Part shown: positions 32,667-43,355 of the stretch, piece after piece
Layout: the number at the start of each line of letters is the position of its first letter
How positions within the stretch are numbered: the first letter of the stretch is position 1
From: Delphinus delphis
Lineage: Eukaryota > Chordata > Mammalia > Artiodactyla > Delphinidae
Reading direction: 5' to 3'
DNA length: 64,000 nucleotides
Assembly (NCBI RefSeq): GCF_949987515.2
Contig: NC_082689.1
Location: 11,399,501 to 11,463,500 of the forward strand
Position numbers and translations under genes: made by a program
The notes under the pieces: generated by a model
The model's input: the letters and a program-made list of their open reading frames with translations, nothing else
Told to the model about the DNA's origin: nothing
Database searches by the model: none

Positions 32667-33184
32667 TGCTCCCTTTTTTAAAGATCTGCAAATATTTTCT
32701 ATCTAAAAACATGTCTTCTTGTCAATAAAAGATATCTCCAACCTAAAACAATTCCTTTATTTTGTTTTATATAAAAGTGAAAAAAGAAGAAAAGCATGTT
32801 GGCTGCTTCAAAGGAAATGAAAACTAGGATTGGGGCCATTTCTGATCATTAAATAATAGGCACAGGAACTTAGCTATTAACTCAACTTAGGAAGAGGATT
32901 GCAGAACAGACTGCTTCTTGTTGGGAAGAGATTCTGATGCCTTTACATGGCAGCACCAAAGGCTTGAAGAAAGGTGAACAGCCAGGGTCAGCAAACACCA
33001 TAGAAATTGGCTCTCAAACCTCAGGAGGGAAATACCGTGAGCACAAGTTGAAGCGATTCTGACCGACACGTGGATTTGGACCTGACCCACATTAGCAAGG
33101 CAGGGGGAGGCTGCAGCCTGCCTCCAAGGGCCAGAGCTTAATGAGAAGTGAGCTGAAAAGGTGAAGGCTTTCCTTTGTCCTGGC
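32667..33184. other. Unique intergenic sequence
   Basis: No known repeat or exon recognised. Confidence 0.4.
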
Positions 33185-33310
33185 TCTACCGGATTAACTG
33201 AGCGTCCTTGTACCACGTTCCCTCTCTGTGCCTCAGCTTCCTCATCTACAAGATGAAAGGCTGCAGCAAATGTTCTTCACAGTGAGCATCCTTTGATTCT
33301 GAATCCCAGC
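33185..33310 (+). mobile_element. MIR SINE fragment
   Basis: Sense: 'CTGTGCCTCAGCTTCCTCAT' followed by 'CTACAAGATGAAAGG'. Confidence 0.75.
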
Positions 33311-33921
33311 ATCTTCGATGTGGAACACAGAGGCTTTTTTCTGCTTCCTAACTTCTGCCTCTTCTCTCCCCTTGCTTACCAAATCTGACAACATTGTTCA
33401 TGCTCATTGTCTATAGTGCTGCTTGGGACATTCTTGGGATGAGAGGAGACATTTAAATTGTTTCCATTGTGGTTTTTGCTTACTGGGAGATAGAAAATAT
33501 TTCTCTCTTTGTTTTTTCCCACTAATTCCTGGGAATATCCATAAAACCGTCCACAGCATGTACAGACATGCTGAGGAATGGGTACAAACACTGCTAAGAA
33601 ATAGAAATAATTTATGTTTGCTTAACTTGCATCTCCCGGAATTTCTCAGTAGTTGCGTAACCTTAACCGGCTGGTAGTAATATTATCTATGTGAAGGAGC
33701 CTATAGGTTCTCTTATCATCATTTACAAATTAACAGATTCTGGATTTGAAATTGAGGTACTGGATGTGGGAATATTCTTAGAATACAATCAAGAAACGCA
33801 TCGAAAAAACCATTCCAGGCAATGTAAGAGGCCAGTTCAAGATCCAGCTTAGACTTCACACAGCTCTACCTTATGGTGAAAATGGCTACTTTAAATATGC
33901 ACCAGCTTTTGAAGCTGAAAA
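33311..33921. other. Unique intergenic sequence
   Basis: No repeat family or exon recognised. Confidence 0.4.
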
Positions 33922-33925
33922 GTGT

Positions 33926-34421
33926 TGAAGGGTACCGAAATCTGCCACCCCAAAATATGACTCTTTGGCATGTGGATTATTTTAAGAACCACAGATGCAG
34001 GAAAAACAGGGCACACAGCTTTCTTTTGTAAAGGAAATTTACATTTACAAAGGAAACTTCCATTTGTAGAGATGTTTCCCTCTGCTGCACCAAGAAGAAG
34101 GGGACTCAACTTGTATCAGTGGAGAAGGCCCCATAATAAATGTCACAGCCCTTGTTTTTGCCTCTCCATAACTTGTCTCCCCTACCCAGAAGCCCAAGAC
34201 CCCTTTTTCTCGGTTTGGCCTACAATGCTTTATAAGTCCAAGTTCTAATCACCCCTTTGGGTTACTCAGCACTGGCTGCTCCCCTGCATATGCGTGATGC
34301 GCACGTTAATAAATTTCTGTTTGTTGTCTCGTGTTAATCTGTCTTCAGCCAGTCTAATTTCCAGGCCCCTGTGGGAGAACCTAAAAGGGGTGGAGGAAAA
34401 GATTTTGTTTCCTCCCCTACA
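33926..34421 (+). mobile_element. Solo ERV1-type LTR
   Basis: 496 bp starting TG and ending CTACA. 4-bp flanks GTGT (33,922-33,925) and GTGC (34,422-34,425) are a duplication with one change. TATA-like TTTATAAG near 34,230 and AATAAA at 34,308-34,313. No internal retroviral sequence. Confidence 0.8.
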
Positions 34422-34534
34422 GTGCTAGAGTATTAGACTAAAATATTAGAATAAACATTTTTAACCTTAAAGAAGAGAAATGTGCCCAGACTGATGGAAG
34501 AAGCCACTTTTCATTCCTTTTGTGATTGCACTGG

Positions 34535-34802
34535 GGCACTGTTTGTCAAAGTGTCTTCCTGAGAACAACAGCCATGGAAGATAGATGTGCAGAGAAAAAG
34601 ATTCTGAGATCAAGGAGACAGAGAAATACTGCATGCTCTACCCAGTATGGGAGAGTCACAGTCCACACTGCCCATGCAAGGCTCTGAGATGTTCTGTATT
34701 CATTAAAATACAATTAACTTTATCATTAACGTGGAGCATTTCAAACCTAAGTGACCTCAGAACCCTTTCCTGTTTTGCAGAACACACTTTGGGAAACCCA
34801 GC
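34535..34802 (+). mobile_element. hAT-type MER1-like element
   Basis: 'CACTGTTTGTCAAAGTGTC' at the left and 'ACACACTTTGGGAAACCC' at the right look like the inverted ends of MER1-group elements. Diverged. Confidence 0.5.
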
Positions 34803-35043
34803 ATCAGGGTTCATTTTACTAAGAGTCCACTCGAGATTTGGTAATAAAATAGGGTTGCTCGTGGAATTTGGGGTTGGGCCCTGAGTGGGTTCTGCTTTTT
34901 CAGCCTTTTGAAAGTCATATATTACAATCAGGGAATATGTCGAAAACTGAACTCAATTTTCTTTGCAATATTGCTTCTTCTGTTCCTCCCCCGCTCAAGC
35001 CCACCTGGCCCCCTTTCTCACCTACGTCCTTATACACATATAC
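34803..35043. other. Unique sequence
   Basis: Nothing recognised. Confidence 0.35.
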
Positions 35044-35059
35044 ACCTGTTAGAAGTTTT

Positions 35060-35230
35060 TTTAAAAAATATTTTTATTTATGTATTTATTTGGCTGTGCC
35101 GGGTCTTAGTTGCGGCATGCAAACTCTTAGTTGCAGCATGTGGGATCTAGTTCCCTGACCAGGGCTCGAACTCAGGCCCCCTGCATTGGGAGCGCGGAGT
35201 CTTAGTCGCTGGACCACCACGGAAGTCCCA
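35060..35230 (-). mobile_element. Short Bov-tA-like SINE
   Basis: Reverse copy with perfect 16-bp duplication ACCTGTTAGAAGTTTT (35,044-35,059; 35,231-35,246). 'GGCTGTGCCGGGTCTTAG' and 'GGACCACCACGGAAGTCCC' mark the two ends. Confidence 0.94.
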
Positions 35231-35402
35231 ACCTGTTAGAAGTTTTACCGATAGGAAGAACGTGTGGCACACAATTTACAAATATAATAAAACACGCAAT
35301 AGTCTTTACTGTAGATTCCATGTGGTCTATCTATTCTTAGCAAATGCTTTCATTGACTTTTACTGGCTTCTTGTAACCACAGCCCTCCTATGGTACAACT
35401 GC

Positions 35403-36103
35403 TGAAGGAGTGTGGCCCTGTCACCCATGCTATGCAACCCAGGCCCCAGGCGCAGAAACGGTGTTTTCTTTTTTTAACCATAAAAGCTAGTTGTGTTTTA
35501 TCAACAGGATGCCACAAAGGCCCGTGACAAAACCAGGCTGAACCAGCTAGATCCAAGATGGCGGGCAAAGCAGGCTAAAGGTCCCTGCTTTCCTTGTCTT
35601 GATTTATCTCTGTGTTTCCATACCAACCCCTGAGAGCTAAGGGACACTTACCCTGATTTATTTCTGTGTTTGTTTTCAAAAGTACCTGGTGTCTGGCAGA
35701 GATGCTTTGCAGCTGTACTTTGAGACACATGCATTGAGAGATATAGGATGGTCAGCTGCCTCAAACCACATCTGACTTGACCACAGGAACGCACCTGTGC
35801 AGATGAAAGCTGGAGGTGTCCGAGAGTTACCTTTGCTTCATTACCATGCTATGATCTCCACCCAAAGCGGGCATTTGCCCTCTGCTAGGCACAATCTGTG
35901 TCGTGTGCAAAGAAGTGTGGAAGGCTGTGCTTGCCCCTTTCCTAGAGCCCTGATGACCTGTCTGCCTCCTCACCCTAAAAATTCCCTTATTCCCATCCCG
36001 TTTGGGAGAAGGAGCTTCTAGAGCATGGGCTCCCCCTCTCTATCCTCTGGCCATTGAATAAAAGCCTGTCTTGCTAGCACCAAACTCAGTTTCATCCTTG
36101 GCA
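35403..36103 (+). mobile_element. Solo ERV LTR
   Basis: 'AGATCCAAGATGGCGGGCAA' U3 text, AATAAA at 36,057-36,062 and a polypyrimidine-rich R/U5. The ends were placed by a TG...CA pair flanked by CTGC (35,399-35,402; 36,104-36,107). The LTR is firm; the exact ends are less so. Confidence 0.6.
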
Positions 36104-36391
36104 CTGCAAACCTGAGAGGGAAAGAACTTCATGATGGAGCTGACGGCCTTCAGTCCAAACAAATGTTGGCTAATATTTTTGTTTATAACAGTGAATATGA
36201 AGCAGAAGGCGTATATTGAACTTCACTTGTTCATCAGTGATGCAACTCACTTCTTAGCTGAATCAGATAATAGATCTAAACATTGGAAGAATATTTCAAG
36301 TTTTTACACTATTATGTCATGGCTACAGACATAAAACCCTTTAAAGTTTAACTTACATTATTAACACTTTCTGTATCACTTTCTAGTCTAG
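36104..36391. other. Unique sequence
   Basis: No repeat or exon recognised. Confidence 0.35.
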
Positions 36392-36862
36392 AGCAGGAAC
36401 TGGCAAACTGGTTTGTGGGCAAAAAACCAAAGCAAAGGGCTTCCCTGGTGGTGCAGTGGTTGAGAGTCCGCTTGCCGATGCAGGGGACACGGGTTCGTGC
36501 CCCGGTCCGGGAGGATCCCACACGCCGCGGAGCGGCTGGGCCCATGAGCCATGGCCGCTGAGCCTGCGCGTCCGGAGCCTGTGCTCCGCAGCGGGAGAGG
36601 CCACAGCAGTGAGAGGCCCGCGTACCACAAAAAAAAAAAAAACAAAAAAAAAACCACCAAAGCAAAAAAACTGGCTGCTGCCTATTTATATCAATAAAAA
36701 TTGATTGGAACACAATCAAAGTTATCTTTTATGATTGTCTATGGCCACTTCCACACAACAACAGCACAGCTGAATAGTTATGACAGGGACTGTGGAGCCC
36801 AGAAAGCCTAAAATATTTTCTATCTGGACCTTCATAGTAAAAGTTTGGTGACCCTTGAGCTA
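36392..36862 (-). mobile_element. hAT-type non-autonomous element, split by SINE
   Basis: After removing the SINE: 'GGAACACAATCAAAG', 'GATTGTCTATGGCCACTTC', 'AGCCTAAAATATTTTCTATC', 'AAAAGTTTGGTGACCC'. This is the reverse of the common mammalian element beginning GGGTCAGCAAACTTTTTCTG. Also present at 45,400 and 56,240. Confidence 0.75.
36437..36655 (+). mobile_element. CHR-2-type SINE
   Basis: Sense copy with ACCAAAGCAAA duplication (36,426-36,436; 36,656-36,666), inserted in the hAT element. Confidence 0.95.
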
Positions 36863-37121
36863 GAAAATCAACAAAACAACAAATTGAGCCCTAATTTGTA
36901 GCTTTCACCAACTTTTGTGTTTATATATTTCCACCATGGCAGATTTCAAGCTACTAGGGTGACATCAGTGATGGAGTCAGGAAGAGAGACGCAGAAGTGC
37001 ACCAGGAAATGGTAAGTCCATCAGACAGATATGGTAGATGCACGTGACCTCCAGAGCTTGGAGAACAGTAAAATCTAGTAAAATAATTGAGGTGATGACT
37101 TCTGAGAATGTGTTGACTTCT
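36863..37121. other. Unique sequence
   Basis: No repeat or gene recognised. Confidence 0.35.
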
Positions 37122-37172
37122 CACGGGCCGTGAGAGGCCCGTGTACCACAAAAAAAAAAAAAAAAAAAAAAA
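37122..37172 (+). mobile_element. Strongly truncated CHR-2 SINE
   Basis: Only the last ~25 bp of CHR-2 (GTGAGAGGCCCGTGTACC) plus a 24-A tail remain. It is preceded by CACGGGCC, the reverse complement of the following GGCCCGTG, giving an 8-bp stem with 6-nt loop. Confidence 0.8.
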
Positions 37173-37254
37173 TTAATTTTATTGTAAATGTATTTAATGT
37201 TTAGTGACGGCAATGTAAACTTACAATTGGATCACCTGCTGCTTCCAGCAGGCC

Positions 37255-37481
37255 ACTGCTGAAAGGACACGTGAGTACCCCACCTCCCTCATGCCAGCCC
37301 ATCAAATTGGTCCCCAAGTCCTGTAATTCCATCCCCTAAACCTCTGTAACATCTGTTCTCCTTCCTCGGTGCTAATGCTTTTTACCTCTGGGCATCTTCG
37401 TCTCTTGCCCAGACTATTATGATACTTTCTGAAATCCTCTCTTGAGTCCAGGAGGCACGCCTCCAACCCAACTTCTAGACA
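37255..37481 (+). mobile_element. L2 LINE, first segment
   Basis: 'CCCAAGTCCTGTAATTCC' and 'TCTTGCCCAGACTATTATG' fit L2 upstream of its 3' UTR. Resumes at 37,650 after MER5A. Confidence 0.65.
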
Positions 37482-37648
37482 ATGCTTCTTAAACTACGAT
37501 ATGCGCCTGAGTCATCGGGATCCTTGTTAAAATGCAGATTCTGACTCAGCAGGTATGGGAGGGGCCTGAGATGCTGCATTTCTAACAAGCACCTCGGCAA
37601 TGCTGATGTTCCTGGTTCTCAGATCACACTTTAAGGAACAAGGCTGCT
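37482..37648 (-). mobile_element. MER5A (hAT-Charlie), reverse
   Basis: 'GAGTCATCGGGATCCTTGTT', 'AAAATGCAGATTCTGACTCA' and 'GCATTTCTAACAAGCACCTC' are MER5A landmarks in reverse order. About 167 bp. Confidence 0.82.
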
Positions 37649-37649
37649 G

Positions 37650-38135
37650 AACACTCCTGCAAAAATGTGAATCTGACCGCATTACTCCCCTGTACAAAGC
37701 TATGTATAGTTCTCCAGACAGAACAGGCTGTTTCACACCTCTGTGCTTTATTAATATTGCTCCCACTGCCTGAAATCACTCTGCTCCCTCCTGCATCTAC
37801 CTGGGAAACGCCTTCTCTCCCAAAGCACAGCTGTTTGGCAGCCTCTTCTGATGAGCACCCTCCCCTCTGTCCCCCTCCCCCATCCCCGTTCCAGTCAGTG
37901 CATCCATCTTCCTGACATTGTTGCATTTATTTGTTTGCATGAGTCTCTCCCTCATTAAACTCTGTCAACCAAAATTCCCTAAGCCATATTCTGACCTCAG
38001 CTCAAATGTCATTTCCTCAGAGAGTTTCTCTGACATCCCCAAGAAGCCCTCCACCCCCTACCTCGTCACTCTTTACACCCTGCCTGTAGCTTTTAGAGCG
38101 CCATTCAGAGCCTGTGATTATTAGTTTTTAGTAGA
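37650..38135 (+). mobile_element. L2 LINE, second segment
   Basis: 'AAATGTGAATCTGACCGCAT' continues the L2 of 37,255. 'CAGCTCAAATGTCATTTCCT' and 'CTTTTAGAGCGCCATTC' follow. Confidence 0.82.
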
Positions 38136-38569
38136 AGCAGCCTTATTTGACACAATTGATACCAGTAGTTGGTAAGTTGATTAAAAGTTAGACACTAAAA
38201 TTGGGGAATCATAAAAAGTGACATATGCGTATGTTAAATATTTTTGTGAAAATATAAATAAAGGCACGTTCATTTACCGTGGTTTTAACCTAGAGCCAAG
38301 ACCATCACCCTGGATGGAAGTTTGTTGATTCAAGTTCAGCATCATCTTTCTTACATAAACTATATCCATAAAGCATTATCTACAATTTCCAGTTTCAGTT
38401 TCTTTAAAGTGGAGCATGAACATAAGGAAACTTGTAAAGCAAGATTGAAAAAAACATTTCCATTAATTTCCTAATTTTACCAATTAAGTCTTGCCCACCC
38501 CTAATTTAACAGCATTGTTTAAAAGCAACCCATCATTATCTAATCTTCCAAAGAGTGTAATTTAGCACT
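38136..38569. other. Repeat-free AT-rich stretch
   Basis: No repeat recognised. CNE-like, e.g. 'TTTCCATTAATTTCCTAA' near 38,456. No exon. Confidence 0.4.
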
Positions 38570-38878
38570 TTTTTTTAAACAAACATTTTATTTGGGGGTA
38601 ATTTTAGATTTACAGATAAATTGCAAAGATAGTACAGAGAGTTCCTGAATACCCCTCACCCAGTTCTCCCGGTCTTTACCGTCTCCATTTGTCAAAACTA
38701 AGGAACCAACATTGCTACATTATTATTAACTAAACTCCAGGCTTTCTTTGGATTTTACCACTTTTTCTATTGTCTCTTTCTGTTCCAGGGTCCAATCCAG
38801 AGTGCCACATTGCATTCAGTTGTCACGTCTCCCCAGTCTCCTCTGGTCTATGACAGTTTCTAAGTCTTTCCTTATTTT

Positions 38879-39179
38879 ATTTTATTTTTAATTAATTAAT
38901 TAATTTATTTATTTAGGCTGCTTTGGGTCTTCTTTGCTGCGTGCGGGCTTTCTCTAGTTGTGGTGAGCGGTGGCTACTCTTCGTTGCGGTGCACGGGCTT
39001 CTCATTGAGGTGGCTTCTCTTGTTGCGGAGCATGGGCTCTAGGCACGCGGGCTTCAGTAGTTGTGGCGCACGGGCTTAGTTGCTCCGTGGCATGTGGGAT
39101 CTTCCCAGACCAGGGCTCGAACCCGTGTCCCCTGCATTGGCAGGCGGATTCTTAACCACTGCGCCACCAGGGAAATCCC
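38879..39179 (-). mobile_element. CHR-1-type SINE
   Basis: Reverse copy with perfect 16-bp duplication AGTCTTTCCTTATTTT (38,863-38,878; 39,180-39,195). Confidence 0.95.
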
Positions 39180-39533
39180 AGTCTTTCCTTATTTTTCATG
39201 GCCCTGACAGTCTTTAGAAGTACTGGCCAGGTATTTGTAGAGTGTCTCCCACACAAATATGATATCTAAACTAGTAATTGTGAGAGGAAGAGAGTACAAA
39301 TGCAGGATGTTTGAAATTCATTTGAAATTAAGAGATCAGCAACCTAAAACAATCATGTTTATTTATAGAGAGCTATATCAAAACCTCATGGTAACCACAA
39401 ACCAAAAAATCTATAATAGATATACACACAACAAAGAAAAAGGAATCCAAACACAACACTAAGGAGTCATCAGAGCACAAGAAAAGAGAACAAAAGAGGA
39501 AAGGAAGAAAAAAATACCTACAAAACCAAAACA

Positions 39534-39803
39534 ATGAACAAAACGGCAATAAGAACATACATATTGATAATTACCTTAAGTGTAAATGGATTAAATGCTC
39601 CAAGCAAAAGACATAGACTGATTGAATGGATAAAAAAACGAGACCCGTATATGTGCTGTCTACAAGAGACGCACTTTAGGGCTTCCCTGGTGGCGCAGTG
39701 GTTGAGAGTCCGCCTGCCGATGCAGGGGACATGGGTTCGTGCCCCGGTCCGGGAAGATCCCACGTGCCGCTTAGCGGCTGGGCCCGTGAGCCATGGCCGC
39801 TGA
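39534..39803 (+). pseudogene. L1 ORF2p endonuclease N-terminus remnant
   Basis: The frame opens MNKTAIRTYILIITLSVNGL and includes NGLNAP and CCLQETHF, the start of the L1 endonuclease domain with its QET motif (the catalytic Glu). It runs into the SINE at 39,680. After the SINE another frame reads GDTYRLKVREWKKVFHANEN. Interrupted, non-functional. Confidence 0.85.
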
Positions 39804-39889
39804 GCCTGCTTGTCCGGAGGCTGTGCTCCGCAACGGGAGAGGCCACAGCAGTGAGAGGCCCGTGTACCGAAAAAAAAAAAAAAAAAAAA
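39680..39889 (+). mobile_element. CHR-2-type SINE
   Basis: Sense copy. GAGACGCACTTTAG / GAGACCCACTTTAG duplicated (39,666-39,679; 39,890-39,903). Confidence 0.95.
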
Positions 39890-40130
39890 GAGACCCACTT
39901 TAGATCTGGAGACACATACAGACTGAAAGTGAGGGAATGGAAGAAGGTATTCCATGCAAATGAAAATCAAAAAAGGAACCTGGAGTAGCAATACTCATTA
40001 TCAGACAAAATAGACTATAAAATAGACTGTAGAATGTCTCCCAATATCTGATGTTTTTCTCATGATTACACTGGAGTTATGGATTTTCAGAAAGAACACA
40101 CAGAGATGAAATGCTCTTCTCGGACACATC

Positions 40131-40479
40131 ATACCTTCTTGCGTCACTATTGCTTGTAACCTCCACGTAATTTAGTTTTTATAAAATAATGCTCATCCTT
40201 TGAGCACTTACGTTTTATTGGTTTACATGTGATTTCATCGAATAATGTAATCAGAGACATAAATAAAAATGGCAGACACGGGATTGGGAGCAAACACAAC
40301 TGACTCTGGATCACTGTGGTTTCCACAAGTGGGAGCAGAGCGTTTGGCATCGTGGCTGTCAGCCTGACAAGGGTATCCATCAGTGAGGTTTATGATGATG
40401 TGGAAAGCAATGGTTACTTCAATTTTATAAATTCATTGAGAAGCTAAAGGAGCATTAACCATTTACATTAGAAATTAAG
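40131..40479. other. Unique sequence
   Basis: No repeat or exon recognised. Confidence 0.4.
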
Positions 40480-40672
40480 AGTTTAAATCTCTCCCTGCGG
40501 TAAGTGGAAGTGCGTTAAGAGATTCCCCATGCTCGTTAATTGCGTTTATCTCTCTCCCCACGAAGCCAAGGAGCTTGTCTGGGTTATTCATCTCAGCATC
40601 CCCAGGACTTAGCACAGTGCCTGGCGTCCGGTGGGAACTGATTACATGCTTGTTGAATGAATACACGAACAG
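40480..40672 (+). mobile_element. L2 LINE 3' end
   Basis: 'CAGCATCCCCAGGACTTAGC', 'ACAGTGCCTGGCGTCCGG', 'TTGTTGAATGAATACA': the L2 terminus. Confidence 0.85.
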
Positions 40673-41310
40673 AGCAAACTTTAAGAGTAAGTCAGTCAGG
40701 TTCCAGTTAAGAAATATTTGAATTGAGAGGGCTTAATTGTTAACAAAGTACAAATCTGTGGACTAGAAACCAGAAATGGCAAAAAGATTGCACCAAATTA
40801 TCAGGGAAGTAGCAACTGTAGGAAACAGCTATGACCCCTAGGGCTTGGAGAACAAAGAGACGAGGCTGAAATGATCGAAACTTAGATGCTTGGAGGAAAA
40901 GCCCCACAGAGCTGCAAACCAACCCTCAAAGAAGGACGCCAGCTGGCTGGTGCTGATGTCTCTGAGAGCATGTGATGAGACCAGCTCTGTAAGTGTTGAA
41001 AATACCGCAAACTGGATTTGGTAGTTGCCATGGGCAGGAATTGCTGCTGCCGGGGTGAAGAAGCGTCGCCGAGGTGCTGCCCCCAGGAGCAGGAAGCAGT
41101 CAGGAGGGAGCATGACCTTCTCCATCCTCCTTGCAGTAGCCCCCTAGGATCCCCCCACAGGCACAGCTTTACAGGAAGCCACCTCCAAAGCAAAAATGTG
41201 GTTTGCAGACACCCAGCCCCAGAATAACAAAGCAGAATGGAGAAGGTTGGCTTCGGAGCCGAGAGAAGATAGCTTTAGTGATCACCTCGGTACAAATTAG
41301 TTTGCAGTAA
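40673..41310. other. Unassigned sequence, perhaps an old LTR
   Basis: About 640 bp, moderately GC-rich in its second half, with no frame or splice-bounded exon. Its texture resembles an old LTR-type repeat, but I cannot name one. Confidence 0.3.
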
Positions 41311-41434
41311 TTTATTTTGGGGGGGCGGTGGGGCATGCCGTGTAGCTTGCGGGAAGTTCCCTGGCCAGGGATCGAATCTGAGCCCTCCACAGTGAAAGTG
41401 CCTTGTCTTAACCATTGGACCACCAGGGAATTCT
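41311..41434 (-). mobile_element. Short tRNA-derived SINE, old
   Basis: 'GGGGCATGCCGTGTAGCTTG', 'CCAGGGATCGAATCTGAGCC' (reverse B box) and 'GGACCACCAGGGAATTC'. Confidence 0.85.
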
Positions 41435-41745
41435 CACAATAATTGTTAATACAGCATTTCACTACCTCAGTTTCCCCTTCCTACCCATGCCAATGCAGGG
41501 CATCAACCTTATTTCTTGGTTCCTCTCCCTTCTGGTATCTTGGGGGTCTCTAGACATGTCTCAGCTACTGTCGGAAGATTTCAACCCTGCCCTTGTCTCC
41601 AGGTCAATGACCAGGGTTATGATGATCCTGGCCAGTCTCATCTCATTCCTCCCATTACAGAGCCATTCCTCCTCTTCCGGGTTCTGCTGCCTTATTTAAG
41701 GCAGCAGAAATGAGTTACTTGGACCCAAGATGTAACGTGGTTAAC
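41435..41745. other. Unique sequence with perfect hairpin
   Basis: No repeat recognised. 41,682-41,709 holds a 12-bp perfect inverted repeat. Confidence 0.5.
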
Positions 41746-41759
41746 TACACTATTCTTTT

Positions 41760-41960
41760 CTTTTTTTTTTTTTTTTTTTTTTGGCGGTGTGCGGGCCTCT
41801 CACTGTTGTGGCCTCTCCCGTTGCAGAGCGCAGGCTCAGTGGCCATGGCTCACGGGCCCAGCCGCTCCGCAGCATGTGGGATCTTCCCGGACCGGGGCAC
41901 GAACCCGTGTCCCCTGCATCGGCAGGCGGACTCTCAACCACTGTGCCACCAGGGAAGCCC
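41760..41960 (-). mobile_element. CHR-2-type SINE, 15-bp-deletion variant
   Basis: Reverse copy with perfect TACACTATTCTTTT duplication (41,746-41,759; 41,961-41,974) and a 22-T tail. Same 15-bp deletion as the copy at 21,345. Confidence 0.96.
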
Positions 41961-41974
41961 TACACTATTCTTTT

Positions 41975-42799
41975 AATTCTATATAAGGTCCTTTCCTCCC
42001 CAGGCCATTGACACACCTCCATTTTCTGACTGGGTCAGGTATAGGCTCAAGGACAGGCGACTCCAGATTTAGGACCTACTTTCTTTCTGGATAATAGTCA
42101 CAAATGGAACAGGCTGAAGTCAAACCTTGACTATCTATCCCACTTCTGGAAGCCCATTCAAACCATGAATCTATAGACATTTATTTTGACAATAAAATAA
42201 AATCCAAGTTGATGCATTTGTAAACAGTTGAGAATGTGAACCCACACATTTAATATAAAAGCTGTTTGGCAAATGTTTTTGGAGGAGATTTTTCTTAATT
42301 GAGATCTCCTAAAATATAAATCCAGTAGACTTTGGACTGAAGATCCCTTTTTTTTTCCTGGTAAATCTGCTCAGCAAATATAGCTGTTACTCACTGCAAC
42401 AAGGACTTTCCAATTGAATTAAAAATTAGGATTATCTTTCTTGAAAAAATATAGGATTGTCAATATGTTGAGCACCAAGGCTTCCAAGTATTTTGAATGG
42501 TAAATGCTGGGAGAAGGGATGGGAGGGGAAGTACTAATTCCATGAAGTTCCATGGCTTCACTAATCCCTCGCAAGCTGTTTCACAAGGTTAACTGCCTAA
42601 TGCTATTCAATAATTTTAGTAACCTTTGGAGGAAACCTTCTTTGTTCCTATATCAGAATCTGCAGTTTCTCCCTGAACTCTGCTGGTGATGCCAACTGGT
42701 TCACTTCCTAAAATGATCAAATCATTCTTTACTTGGGCTACAAACATTTTAATGAGCCTCTTCTTAACCATTTCAAAGTTAAAAAGATAATGCCGATAG
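41975..42799. other. Repeat-poor AT-rich stretch
   Basis: About 0.8 kb without recognised repeats. CNE-like in 42,180-42,640. No exon. Confidence 0.4.
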
Positions 42800-43103
42800 G
42801 CAGAGCACAGAGGGTCTTTAGGGCAGTGACACTATTCTGTATGATGCCATCATGGTGGATACATATCATTATATATTTTCATAGAATGCACAACACCAAA
42901 CGTGAATCCTAATGTAAACTACGGACTTTTGGTGATAATGCTGTGTCAGTGCAGGTTCATTGATGATAACAAATTAACAAAACGGTGTGGGATTTTTATA
43001 GTGGGGAAAGCTGTGTGTATGTAGGGGCAGGGGTATATGGGAAGTCTCTGTACCTTATGCTCAATTTTGCTGTAAATAGAAAACTGCCTTAAAAAATAAA
43101 GTC
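42800..43103 (+). mobile_element. L1MB-like 3' end
   Basis: 'GGCAGTGACACTATTCTGTA', 'GGTGGATACATATCATTATA', 'AACTACGGACTTTTGGTGAT', 'CTCAATTTTGCTGTAAA' and the terminal 'AAAAAATAAAGTCT'. Confidence 0.88.
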
Positions 43104-43105
43104 TA

Positions 43106-43355
43106 GGGAGGGATAAATTGGGGATTGGGATTGACAATATGTACGCTACTATATATAGGATAGATAACTGAAAGGAACCTACTGTAGAGCACAGGAAACT
43201 CTACTCAGTACTCTGTAATGACCTATATGGGAAGATAATCTAAAAAAGAGTGGATAAAAATATATGGATGGATGATTCACTTTGCTGTACAGCAGAAACT
43301 AACACAACATTGTAAATCAACTCTACTCCAATAAAAATTAAAATAAAGTAAAATA
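43106..43355 (+). mobile_element. Cetartiodactyl L1 3' end
   Basis: About 250 bp of sense L1 3' UTR immediately behind the L1MB tail: 'GTAATGACCTATATGGGAAG', 'TTCACTTTGCTGTACAG', 'CTCCAATAAAAATT'. Probably inserted in the older A-rich tail. Confidence 0.92.

Larger units (their letters stand above)
39252..40027 (+). mobile_element. L1 internal fragment without 3' end
   Basis: Cetartiodactyl L1 text spanning the ORF1-ORF2 junction and the start of ORF2. Flanked by TGTAGAGTGTCTCCCA / TGTAGAATGTCTCCCA (39,236-39,251; 40,028-40,043), 15 of 16 identical. It stops inside ORF2 with no 3' UTR and no A tail. A CHR-2 SINE is nested in it. Confidence 0.85.
38570..40130 (-). mobile_element. L1M LINE 3' UTR, reverse, with insertions
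   Basis: 'AGATTTACAGATAAATTGCA', 'GTTCCAGGGTCCAATCC', 'TTGTCACGTCTCCCCAG' and, beyond the insertions, 'GATGTTTTTCTCATGATTAC' make one L1M. It is broken by a CHR-1 SINE (38,879) and an L1 internal fragment (39,252-40,027). Confidence 0.82.

Noticed and set aside
33926..36103. Provirus between the two sense LTRs
   Set aside because: Different sequences, different flanking 4-mers, and a hAT element and SINE in between, not gag/pol/env.
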